A DNA stretch of 46,009 nucleotides, taken from contig CALFRR010000072.1 in the NCBI GenBank assembly GCA_937919435.1, positions 1 through 46,009 on the forward strand, written 5' to 3'. How positions within the stretch are numbered: the first letter of the stretch is position 1; every line of letters begins with the position of its first letter. Of the stretch, positions 8,934-16,325 are shown piece by piece. Position numbers and translations under genes: made by a program. Source of the stretch: an uncultured Alphaproteobacteria bacterium (GTDB lineage Bacteria; Pseudomonadota; Alphaproteobacteria; Rhizobiales; Ancalomicrobiaceae). Below the pieces are notes generated by a model. It was not told the DNA's origin. It saw only the letters and a list, made by a program, of their open reading frames with translations, and ran no database searches.

Positions 8934-9656
8934 TCAGTCGCGACCGGCGACCACGGTGGCCCGGCCCGTGCCCTCCAGGACGCCGGCGAGCGCGCCCGGC
9001 TCCTGCAGCGAAAACACGATTATCGGAATCCCGTTGTCGCGGGCAAGAGCGAAAGCCGAAGTGTCGAGCACCTTGAGATCGCGACGGATCGCTTCGTCGA
9101 AGCTGAGACGGTCGAAACGGGTGGCGGTGGGATCCTTCTTGGGGTCGGCGGTGTAGATGCCGTCGACGTTGGTCGCCTTGAGGATCGCGTCGCAGCCCAT
9201 CTCGCTCGCCCGCATCGCGGCGGTCGTGTCGGTGGTCAGATAGGGGGTGCCGAGGCCGCCGCCGAACAGCACCACGCCGTCGCGCCGGAAGGCGGCGCGG
9301 GCCTGACGCTGCGTGAAGGTGTCGCAGACGGTGGGAACCGCGAGGCCGGAGAGTACTTCGGCGGAGAGCCCGCGGGCGGCGAGCGCCTCGCGCATGGCCA
9401 GCGCGTTCATCAGCGTCGCCATCATGCCCATGTGGTCGCCGGTGATCCGGTCGGTGCCCTGCTTCTCCAACCAGGCGCCGCGGAACAGGTTGCCGCCGCC
9501 GATGACGATGCCGATCTCGGCGCCGAGCGCGCGGGCGGCGACGATGTCGTCGGCGATCCGGCCGACCACGGTCGCGTCGATACCGAGCGGCTGCGATCCG
9601 GCGAGGGCTTCGCCGGAGAGCTTCAGGAGAACACGTTTCCAGGCCAGCTTCGTCAT
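8934..9656 (-). CDS. pyrH: UMP kinase PyrH
   Basis: Phosphorylates UMP to UDP with ATP; a hexameric amino-acid-kinase-fold enzyme of pyrimidine nucleotide synthesis. The 240 residues show RVLLKLSGEAL at the N-terminus, GIVIGGGNLFRG for nucleotide binding, the GDHMGMMATLMNALA helix and the KATNVDGIYTADPKKDP segment. The start at 9656 (MTKLAWKR) is preceded by GAGAGCGCGAG. It lies 139 bases downstream of tsf with a hairpin between them. Confidence 0.97.
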   Translation of the reverse strand: MTKLAWKRVLLKLSGEALAGSQPLGIDATVVGRIADDIVAARALGAEIGIVIGGGNLFRGAWLEKQGTDRITGDHMGMMATLMNALAMREALAARGLSAEVLSGLAVPTVCDTFTQRQARAAFRRDGVVLFGGGLGTPYLTTDTTAAMRASEMGCDAILKATNVDGIYTADPKKDPTATRFDRLSFDEAIRRDLKVLDTSAFALARDNGIPIIVFSLQEPGALAGVLEGTGRATVVAGRD

Positions 9657-9713
9657 CTCGCGCTCTCCCGTGGGCGTGCCGAACGCCGGCCCGCACCGAT
9701 CCTCTCGACACAT

Positions 9714-9748
9714 GGGAAGGGCGCCGGTCGGAAACCAGCGCCCTCCCC
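9714..9748 (-). terminator. Terminator-like hairpin after tsf
   Basis: Stem AGGGCGC (9718-9724) / GCGCCCT (9738-9744), extended past one mismatch by GGG/CCC (9714-9716 with 9746-9748). On the minus strand it lies about 50 bases after the tsf stop. The following run is short (TTCCC), suggesting partial termination before pyrH. Confidence 0.45.
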
Positions 9749-9795
9749 TTCGAATCTCTCGACTGCCGGACGTCCGTCGGACGGCCGGCGGTCCA

Positions 9796-10719
9796 TCAGT
9801 GGCCGGCCGCCGCCGCGACTTCCGCCGCGAAGTCGGAGGCTTCCTTCTCGACGCCTTCGCCGAGCACCAGACGGACGAAGGCGGTGACCTTCACCGGCGC
9901 ACCGATCTCCTTGGCGACCGCCTCGACGGCGGCTTCCACGGTCTGGTCGGGGTTGATCACGAAGGCCTGCTTGAGCAGGGTGATCTCTTCGTAGAACTTG
10001 CGGATCCGGCCTTCGACCATCTTCTCGATGACCTGTTCCGGCTTGCCGGACTGGCGGGCCTGATCGACGAAGATCGCCTTCTCGCGCTCCAGCACCGAAG
10101 CGTCGACCTCTTCCGGACGCACCGCGATCGGCTGAGCGGCGGCGACGTGCATGGCGATCTGCTTGCCGAGGGCGGCGAGCTTCGCCTTGTCGCCGGTCGA
10201 CTCGAGGCCGACCAGGACGCCGATCTTGCCGAGGCCGTCGGCGACCGAGTTGTGGACGTAGGAGGCGACGACGCCCTCGGAGACCGAGAGAGCGGCGGCG
10301 CGGCGCAGGGCCATGTTCTCGCCGATGGTGGCGATCGCGTCGGTGATCGAATCGGCGATCGACTTGCCGGTCGCCGGCAGGGTCGCGGCGGCGATCGCGG
10401 CGACCTCGCCGGAGGTGCCGAGGGCGACCTGGGCGATGCCGCGCACCAGACCCTGGAACTGCTCGTTGCGGCCGACGAAGTCGGTCTCGGAGTTCACTTC
10501 GACCACCGCGGCGCGGTTGCCGTCGGTGGCGACGCCGACGAGGCCTTCGGCGGCGGTGCGGCCGGACTTCTTGGCGGCCTTGGACAGGCCCTTCTTGCGC
10601 AGCCAGTCGACGGCCGCCTCGATGTCGCCGCCGTTCTCGGTCAGCGCCGTCTTGCAGTCCATCATGCCCGCGCCGGTGAGCTCGCGCAGATCCTTCACCT
10701 GGGAAGCAGAGATCGCCAT
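9796..10719 (-). CDS. tsf: Translation elongation factor Ts
   Basis: Guanine nucleotide exchange factor for EF-Tu. The 307 residues begin with the UBA-like domain MAISASQVKDLRELTGAGMM, followed by the EF-Tu-contact motif TDFVGRN (79-85), two core subdomains and a C-terminal module. Length is as usual for alphaproteobacteria (about 305-310). It is downstream of rpsB by 234 bases, the standard rpsB-tsf pair. Confidence 0.98.
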   Translation of the reverse strand: MAISASQVKDLRELTGAGMMDCKTALTENGGDIEAAVDWLRKKGLSKAAKKSGRTAAEGLVGVATDGNRAAVVEVNSETDFVGRNEQFQGLVRGIAQVALGTSGEVAAIAAATLPATGKSIADSITDAIATIGENMALRRAAALSVSEGVVASYVHNSVADGLGKIGVLVGLESTGDKAKLAALGKQIAMHVAAAQPIAVRPEEVDASVLEREKAIFVDQARQSGKPEQVIEKMVEGRIRKFYEEITLLKQAFVINPDQTVEAAVEAVAKEIGAPVKVTAFVRLVLGEGVEKEASDFAAEVAAAAGH

Positions 10720-10916
10720 GTTCGCCTCTGTGGATTTCGTCTCGTCGATCGGAGCGGCGGATGCCGCGGCGCGTCGGCCGGCGTTTCGCGGCCGAGGGGG
10801 CGGCCCGCCTCGAAGATGTCCGGAGGAACTCGGCCGATCGGCGTCCGATCGGGCGGGTGCGGCGGCTCCGGCGACCGCGCCCACGTCACGGAACCGAGGT
10901 TCCGCGACGGAGAGAT

Positions 10917-10945
10917 GACGGCCGACGCGGGGTGCGCCGGCCGTC
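10917..10945 (-). terminator. Hairpin just after rpsB
   Basis: 8-bp stem GACGGCCG / CGGCCGTC with an inner GCG/CGC pairing, 9 bases after the rpsB stop on the minus strand. No U-tract follows, so it more likely modulates rpsB:tsf stoichiometry or mRNA processing than ends transcription. Confidence 0.3.
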
Positions 10946-10953
10946 GTCGATGA

Positions 10954-11718
10954 TCAGGCGGTCTCGCCGTCGAGGGCCGGCTCTTCGATCGGCGTCTCGG
11001 CTTCGCCGACGTCGACGCCCATGTCGCCCTGCGAGCGCGACAGACCGTCGATCGCGGCGCGCGCCACGAGGTCGGTGTAGAGCGCGATGGCGCGGCCGGC
11101 GTCGTCGTTGCCCGGGATCGGATAGGTGATGCCTTCCGGATCGCAGTTCGAATCGAGGATCGCGGCGACCGGGATGCCCAGACGCTTGGCCTCCTGGATG
11201 GCCAGGGACTCACGGTTGGTGTCGATCACGAACACCAGATCCGGCAGGCCGCCCATGTCCTTGATGCCGCCGAGCGACCGGTCGAGCTTGATCCGCTCGC
11301 GGTCGAGGTTCAGACGCTCCTTCTTGGTCAGAAGAGCGGCTTCGCCGGCCAGCGACTCCTCGATCTTGCGCAGGCGCTGGATCGAGTTGGAGATGGTCTT
11401 CCAGTTGGTCAGCATGCCGCCGAGCCAACGGGCGTTGACGAAGTACTGGGCCGAACGGCGGGCGGCGTCGGCGACCGGCTCCTGAGCCTGGCGCTTGGTG
11501 CCGACGATCAGCACGCGACCGCCGCGGGCCACCGTGTCGGAGATCGCCTTCAGCGCCTGGTGCAGCAGCGGCACCGTCTGGGCGAGGTCGATGATGTGGA
11601 TGTTGTTGCGGGCGCCGAAGATGAACTGCGCCATCTTCGGGTTCCAGCGATGCTTCTGGTGACCGAAGTGGACGCCGGCTTCGAGCAGCTGACGCATCGT
11701 GTAGTCGGGCAGAGCCAT
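10954..11718 (-). CDS. rpsB: 30S ribosomal protein S2
   Basis: Structural protein of the small ribosomal subunit. The 254 residues begin MALPDYTMRQLLEAGVHFG and contain HRWNPKM, RWLGGMLTNWKT and DTNRE blocks typical of S2. A short acidic C-terminal tail is common in this class. Start ATG 11718 has the family N-terminus and an upstream AGGAGA. A strong promoter candidate lies about 140 bases upstream, leaving a leader long enough for autogenous control by S2, which is known for rpsB-tsf in other bacteria (not shown here). Confidence 0.98.
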   Translation of the reverse strand: MALPDYTMRQLLEAGVHFGHQKHRWNPKMAQFIFGARNNIHIIDLAQTVPLLHQALKAISDTVARGGRVLIVGTKRQAQEPVADAARRSAQYFVNARWLGGMLTNWKTISNSIQRLRKIEESLAGEAALLTKKERLNLDRERIKLDRSLGGIKDMGGLPDLVFVIDTNRESLAIQEAKRLGIPVAAILDSNCDPEGITYPIPGNDDAGRAIALYTDLVARAAIDGLSRSQGDMGVDVGEAETPIEEPALDGETA

Positions 11719-11854
11719 GGCCCGTATCTCCTGTTGACCGGTTGGACCTCCGCGGGCCGTGTGATCTCCGGAAACGGAGACACCGGAAGGACGCTTGCCA
11801 TCGGAACCGTCGGTTCCGACCGAGCGCCCTCGGCTCGCGTGTGGAATGGCCGCG

Positions 11855-11883
11855 CTTATAGGGGCGCGGTCGCGACTTGGCAA
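11855..11883 (-). promoter_or_regulatory. Sigma70-type promoter of rpsB-tsf
   Basis: On the minus strand TTGCCA (11878-11883), a 17-base spacer, then TATAAG (11855-11860). Good matches at optimal spacing directly in front of a highly expressed operon. Confidence 0.75.
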
Positions 11884-11897
11884 GAGTTTCGCCGAAT

Positions 11898-12371
11898 TCA
11901 GACGGTTCCCGGGGTTCCGCGGGGGCCGTAGACCACCGAGGCACGGGCCTCGAAGGCTTCGGCGAAGCGGCGGAAGGCGCGTTCGAACATCGCCCCCATC
12001 AGCACACCGAGGGTGCGCGAGCGGAATTCCCACTCGATGAAGAAGCGCACCATGGTGCCGCCGCCGGGCAGAGCCTCGAAGGTCCAGCGGTTGTCGAGCC
12101 GGCGGAAGGGACCGTCGAGATACTCGACGGCGATCGACGGCTGGGTCGGGTCGAGCCGCACCCGGCTGGTGAAGGTCTCCCGCACCACCTTGTAGGCGAC
12201 GGTCATGTCGGCGACGAGCACCGTGGTGCCGTCGTCCTGCGGGCGGCGACCGCGGATCTTCAGCGCTTCGCAGAGCGGCAGGAACTTCGGATAGTTCTCG
12301 ACGTCGGCGACGAGAGCGAACATCTCGGCCGGCGAATGGAGGACTCTGCGGGTCGTCTCAAACCTGGGCAT
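11898..12371 (-). CDS. COQ10/RatA-like START-domain protein (SRPBCC family)
   Basis: The 157 residues have the SRPBCC fold pattern: MPRFETTRRVLHSPAEMFAL, DVENYPKFLPLCEAL, and a C-terminal amphipathic helix. This group is annotated as coenzyme Q-binding protein COQ10 or, by E. coli homology, ribosome-association toxin RatA; in alphaproteobacteria a lipid/quinone role is more plausible (inference). Start ATG 12371 is chosen because it gives the family N-terminus; it overlaps the end of the upstream kinase gene by 14 bases in another frame. lipA followed by this gene is a common alphaproteobacterial pair, here separated by the kinase gene. Confidence 0.88.
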   Translation of the reverse strand: MPRFETTRRVLHSPAEMFALVADVENYPKFLPLCEALKIRGRRPQDDGTTVLVADMTVAYKVVRETFTSRVRLDPTQPSIAVEYLDGPFRRLDNRWTFEALPGGGTMVRFFIEWEFRSRTLGVLMGAMFERAFRRFAEAFEARASVVYGPRGTPGTV

Positions 12372-12897
12372 GCACACCGTTGCGGTGGACTCCACCGCCC
12401 TCGCCGAGATAGGTGGCGACGTCGGCTCGCGTCGCGAAGCGATGAACCGTCAGGTGGGCACCGTGACGGGTCAGCGCTTCGAGGATACGCGGTCGATGGA
12501 TCCGGCGGAAGCCCATCACGTAGCGCAGGAACTCGCGATCGAAGCGCTCCGGGCATTCCGGCGCCATGTCGGGCCGGGTGTGGCCGTAGCCGGCGATCAT
12601 CCGCTTCAGCACGCTCGCCATGCAGATGACGGTCGGCAGGTCGAACCAGAAGACGGTGTCGGCCCGCACCAGCCGTTGTTCGAGGCAGCCGCCGTAGTTG
12701 CCGTCGAGAATCCAGTTGTCGCCGGCGACCAGCTCCCGGTGGCGGTCCAGCCATTCGGCCCGATCGGACGCCTGCCAGCCGGGGCGCCAGAACTCGGCGT
12801 CGAGGTGGACGAGGGGCAGACCGGTCTCCTCGGCGAGGAGCCGTGCGAACCGCGACTTGCCCGCTCCCGAACAGCCGATCACCGCGACACGGCGCAT
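12358..12897 (-). CDS. Small P-loop kinase (adenylate kinase / FlaR 'DNA topology modulation' family)
   Basis: 179 residues beginning MRRVAVIGCSGAGKSRFARL with a Walker A motif GCSGAGKS (8-15). The motifs HLDAEFWRPGW and WILDGNYGG are typical of the AAA_17/adenylate-kinase-like family often annotated as topology modulation protein FlaR. The substrate is unknown; a nucleotide or small-molecule kinase is the safest reading. It lies 16 bases after lipA and overlaps the COQ10-like gene by 14 bases, so it is probably cotranscribed with both. Confidence 0.85.
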   Translation of the reverse strand: MRRVAVIGCSGAGKSRFARLLAEETGLPLVHLDAEFWRPGWQASDRAEWLDRHRELVAGDNWILDGNYGGCLEQRLVRADTVFWFDLPTVICMASVLKRMIAGYGHTRPDMAPECPERFDREFLRYVMGFRRIHRPRILEALTRHGAHLTVHRFATRADVATYLGEGGGVHRNGVHAQV

Positions 12898-12913
12898 GGT
12901 TCCCCTCCCCGTC

Positions 12914-13879
12914 TCAGTCCGCCCGGTTCGCCGCCTTGGCCGCCCGCGCCGCCTTCAGTCGGGCGAAGTCCTCGCCCGCGTGGTGCGACGACCGCGTCAG
13001 CGGACTCGCCGAGACCATCAGGAAGCCCTTGGTGTAGGCCACCGTCTCGTAGCTCTTGAACTCTTCCGGGGTGACGAAGTTCGACACCTCGTGATGCTTC
13101 CGAGTCGGCTGGAGGTACTGGCCGATGGTGAGGAAGTCGACGTCGGCCGACCTGAGGTCGTCCATCAACTGGAGCACCTCGTTGCGCTCCTCACCGAGGC
13201 CGACCATGATGCCGGACTTGGTGAACATCTCCGGATCGAGTTCCTTGACCCGCTGCAACAGGCGGATCGAGTGGAAATAGCGGGCGCCCGGGCGGACCGT
13301 CAGATAGTTCCGCGGCACCGTCTCGAGGTTGTGGTTGTAGACGTCGGGCTTCGCCGCCACCACGGTCTCCAGCGCCCCCTCCTTCCGCAGGAAGTCCGGG
13401 GTCAGAACCTCGATCGTGGTCTGGGGCGAGCGGGCGCGGATCGCACGGATGGTCGCGGCGAAATGTTCCGCACCGCCGTCGGCGAGATCGTCACGGTCGA
13501 CCGAGGTGACGACGACGTGCAGGAGCCCCAGCTTCTCGACCGCGTTGGCGACGTTCTCGGGCTCTTCGGGATCGAGCGGCAGCGGCTTGCCGGTGGCGAC
13601 GTTGCAGAAGGCGCAGGCCCGGGTGCAGACCTCGCCCATGATCATGAAGGTCGAATGGCGCTTCGACCAGCACTCGCCGATGTTCGGGCAGCTCGCCTCT
13701 TCGCAGACGGTCACGAGCTTGTTGTCGCGGACGATCTGCTGGGTTTCGTTGTAGACCGGCGACCCCGGCGCCTTGACCCTGATCCACTCGGGTTTGCGGG
13801 CGACCGGCGTGTCCGGCCGGTTCGCCTTTTCCGGATGCCGAGGGCGCTTGCCCCCGAGCGTGTCGACGACGGTGACCAT
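12914..13879 (-). CDS. lipA: Lipoyl synthase LipA
   Basis: Radical-SAM enzyme that inserts two sulfur atoms into protein-bound octanoyl groups to form lipoate for pyruvate and 2-oxoglutarate dehydrogenases and the glycine cleavage system. The 321 residues carry both iron-sulfur motifs: the auxiliary cluster Cys59, Cys64 and Cys70 (CEEASCPNIGEC) and the radical-SAM CxxxCxxC at Cys85, Cys89 and Cys92 (CTRACAFC). The C-terminal SPLTRSSHHAGEDF block is typical. Start ATG 13879 has GGAAGGGG just upstream; another ATG five codons earlier is less well placed. The SUF operon in this window would supply its clusters. Confidence 0.97.
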   Translation of the reverse strand: MVTVVDTLGGKRPRHPEKANRPDTPVARKPEWIRVKAPGSPVYNETQQIVRDNKLVTVCEEASCPNIGECWSKRHSTFMIMGEVCTRACAFCNVATGKPLPLDPEEPENVANAVEKLGLLHVVVTSVDRDDLADGGAEHFAATIRAIRARSPQTTIEVLTPDFLRKEGALETVVAAKPDVYNHNLETVPRNYLTVRPGARYFHSIRLLQRVKELDPEMFTKSGIMVGLGEERNEVLQLMDDLRSADVDFLTIGQYLQPTRKHHEVSNFVTPEEFKSYETVAYTKGFLMVSASPLTRSSHHAGEDFARLKAARAAKAANRAD

Positions 13880-14016
13880 CACGTCCCCTTCCAACGGCCC
13901 CTCGGTCGGGTGGTCGGACCAATCGACAACCCCTACTTTCGGACCTTCATTCGATATTCCAGATATAACGCCCGACCCGCGAGAACAAGCGAGGCGAGCG
14001 CCGATTCGACTCCGAC

Positions 14017-14454
14017 TCAGCGGATTCTTCGCCCTTGCGAAACCTCGATCGGGGCGATCGGACGTCCCTTGGGGTCGAGTTCGACCGTCAGGACGTCACC
14101 GCCGTCGACGGGCTCGGCGAGGGTGACGGTGCCGCTGCGACCGGACTGGGTCCAGGCAATCGGGGCGGGTCCGCCCTCGGCGGAATAGACGAGGGTGGAT
14201 ACACCCTTGGGTGGTATGATCCTCAGTTGTAGGACGATCCGGCCGGCGCCGCAATCGGCTCGGCTGGTCTCCCAACGGGTTCCCTCGGCACTGCCGTGGG
14301 CGACGACCCGGTTCGGGCAGAGGTCGCGGGCCAGGCGGTCGGCGAGCAGCGACGGCCCCAGGGTCAGAATCAGCGCTCCGGCCGCCGCGGCGAGCAACAC
14401 GATACGTCCACGCCGTCGGTGCCGGTCCTGCCCGGCGATCTCGTCCGCCACCAT
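14017..14454 (-). CDS. Hypothetical membrane-anchored protein upstream of lipA
   Basis: 145 residues, family not recognised. A basic N-terminus (RHRRRGR) is followed by one membrane segment at about 16-38 and a roughly 105-residue domain that by the positive-inside rule would be periplasmic. Two cysteines (46 and 68) could form a disulfide there. The rest is rich in predicted beta strands (IVLQLRIIPPKG, VTLAEP, LTVELDPKGR). ATG 14454 is chosen because GAGGGCGAG precedes it; longer in-frame extensions use GTG or TTG without a clear ribosome-binding site. It is codirectional with lipA, 137 bases away. Codon use resembles its neighbours. Confidence 0.65.
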   Translation of the reverse strand: MVADEIAGQDRHRRRGRIVLLAAAAGALILTLGPSLLADRLARDLCPNRVVAHGSAEGTRWETSRADCGAGRIVLQLRIIPPKGVSTLVYSAEGGPAPIAWTQSGRSGTVTLAEPVDGGDVLTVELDPKGRPIAPIEVSQGRRIR

Positions 14455-14774
14455 CTCGCCCTCGTCCAAGGATCGTGCCGGGCTACCTAGGGTCACTCGG
14501 GCTGCGGACAACCCGTGCGGCGGGCGGTGAGGACGAGAATGTCGCGGGGGCCGGGAATCGAAGCCCTCCGAAGCGTGTGTCAGGGCTCCACCCGATCCAC
14601 AGAAGTCTTTGACCGGTCATCCGAATGGGCTATGGTCGCGCACCTCGCGGCGCGTGTGGACGGGTGTCTTCGCCACGCCTCGGGGTTCGCACCCGGCGCC
14701 GAGGTTCCGCCATTGCCGATCCGTTCGGATCGACGCCGCAATTCCGGCCATCTTTCGTCCGACGGATCTCAGTC
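14455..14774. other. 320-base divergent intergenic region (hypothetical protein / opgG)
   Basis: No gene seen. It carries the opgG promoter candidate at 14609-14636 and must also hold the promoter for the divergent minus-strand gene, which I could not place. Confidence 0.6.
14609..14636 (+). promoter_or_regulatory. Candidate sigma70-type promoter for opgGH
   Basis: TTGACC (14609-14614), a 16-base spacer, and TATGGT (14631-14636), about 140 bases before the opgG start. Seen in sequence; function inferred. Confidence 0.55.
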
Positions 14775-16325
14775 ATGGATCGCCGAGACTTCCTGACTTC
14801 GTCCCTGGCCGCGGCCGCCGCCCTCGTCGAGGTCGGCGCGGCGCTTGCGCAGGACGTGGTCACCCCCGTCCCCGTTCCGCCGGCCAAGAAGCCCGAGTCG
14901 GACGAAGGACCGGTCGCCTTCTCTTTCGCGTCGCTCAAGGACGAGGCGCGCAAGCGCGCCGCTCAGCCCTGGACCGAGCCGGATTCCGGCGTGCCTCAGC
15001 GGTTCCGCGATCTGCCGTTCGATCAGTATCGCGAGATCCGCTGGAAGCGCGACCGGATGGTGTGGCGCGACGACCGCGTCGCCTTCCGGCTGGAGCCGAT
15101 GGCGGCCGGATCGGTCTACAATCGGGCGGTCGAGGTCCGGCTGGTCGACGGTGGCAAGGCGCTGCCGATCGTCGCGGATCGCGAGCAGTTCGACTGGGGG
15201 CCGGTGAAGCCGTCGGAGGACGGTGTCGCGGTGCCGCTGTCGGGGGTCAAGCTGCGGCGGCCCGGCGACGCGAATCGGATGCCGGAATTCGCGGTGTTCC
15301 AGGGGGCGTCCTACTTCAAGGCGCTGGCCAAGGGACTGCACTACGGGCTGACCGCCCGCGGGCTGGCGATCAACACCGCCGACCCGGCCGGCGAGGTGTT
15401 CCCCGGCTTCACCCGCTTCTACGTCGAGCGGCCGGAGGAGAGCGCCCAGTCGATCCGCGTCTATGCGCTGCTCGAGGCGAAGCCGGTGGTGGGCGCCTAT
15501 CGCTTCACGCTCCGGCCGGGCGACGAGACGGTGATCGACGTCGAGCTCACTCTGTTCCCGCGCGAGGAGATGACCCACATCGGGCTCGGCGCGCTCAACA
15601 CGATGTTCCTGTTCGGCGGGATCGGTCGGACCCGGTTCGACGACGTGCGCCAGGCGGTGCATCTCTCCGACGGGCTCAGGGTGGTCACCGGCCAGGGCGA
15701 ACAGCTCTGGCGGCCGACCGCCAATCCGAAGAATCTCCAGATCTCCGCCTTCGGCGACGAGAATCCGCTCGGTTTCGGCCTCGTCCAGCGGGCCCGCGAG
15801 TACACCGACTACATGGACCTCGACAACCGCTGGGACCTCCGGCCCTCGGCCTGGGTGGAACCGGTCGGCGACTGGGGCAAGGGGTCGGTGGTGTTGGTCG
15901 AGATCCCGTCGGAAGGCGAGATCAACGAGAACATCGTCGCCTACTGGCGGCCGAAGGCCAAGCTGCCGGCCGGACAGGAGTTCTCCGCCGCCTACCGTCT
16001 GCACTGGAAGGGCGACGGGGTCCTGCCGCAGGGGCTGGGCTACGTCGACGACACCCGCGAGGGCCAGGGCGCGGAAGCCGGATGGCGGCGCTGGGCGATC
16101 GACTTCGTCGGGCCGATGCCGGCACCCGGGCAGGTCAAGCTGGTCGCCTCGACTTCGGCCGGCCGGCTGGTCAATCCGACGCTGAAGCCCAATCCGGTCA
16201 CCGGTGGCTACTGCGTCGTCTTCGATCTCGATCCGCGCAACGCTCCGCTGGCGGAGCTGCGCGTCCAGTTGACCGATGGAACCAAGCCGGTCAGCGAGAC
16301 CTGGCTCTACCGGTGGGTGGCATGA
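14775..16325 (+). CDS. opgG: Periplasmic glucan biosynthesis protein OpgG/OpgD (MdoG family), Tat-exported
   Basis: 516-residue MdoG-family protein acting in the periplasm on osmoregulated periplasmic glucans. The N-terminus MDRRDFLTSSLAAAAALVEV is a twin-arginine signal (RRDFL) with likely cleavage after Ala25 (ALA|Q). The mature part begins with FSFASLKDEARKRA and has the YFKALAKGLHYGLTARGLAI block. E. coli has OpgG (Sec) and OpgD (Tat); this single copy has the Tat signal of OpgD but the opgG operon position before opgH, so the symbol is by context. ATG 14775 is chosen because it places the Tat motif at the extreme N-terminus. Its stop overlaps the opgH start by four bases. Confidence 0.93.
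   Translation: MDRRDFLTSSLAAAAALVEVGAALAQDVVTPVPVPPAKKPESDEGPVAFSFASLKDEARKRAAQPWTEPDSGVPQRFRDLPFDQYREIRWKRDRMVWRDDRVAFRLEPMAAGSVYNRAVEVRLVDGGKALPIVADREQFDWGPVKPSEDGVAVPLSGVKLRRPGDANRMPEFAVFQGASYFKALAKGLHYGLTARGLAINTADPAGEVFPGFTRFYVERPEESAQSIRVYALLEAKPVVGAYRFTLRPGDETVIDVELTLFPREEMTHIGLGALNTMFLFGGIGRTRFDDVRQAVHLSDGLRVVTGQGEQLWRPTANPKNLQISAFGDENPLGFGLVQRAREYTDYMDLDNRWDLRPSAWVEPVGDWGKGSVVLVEIPSEGEINENIVAYWRPKAKLPAGQEFSAAYRLHWKGDGVLPQGLGYVDDTREGQGAEAGWRRWAIDFVGPMPAPGQVKLVASTSAGRLVNPTLKPNPVTGGYCVVFDLDPRNAPLAELRVQLTDGTKPVSETWLYRWVA

Noticed and set aside
13880..14016. TTGTTC ... TATATC as a lipA promoter
   Set aside because: The spacer is only 15 bases and alternative AT-rich hexamers nearby are equally good, so no position can be defended.
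14530..14600. Possible tRNA-like segment (GGGAATCGAAGCCCTCC)
   Set aside because: No acceptor, anticodon or T-arm stems can be paired around it.
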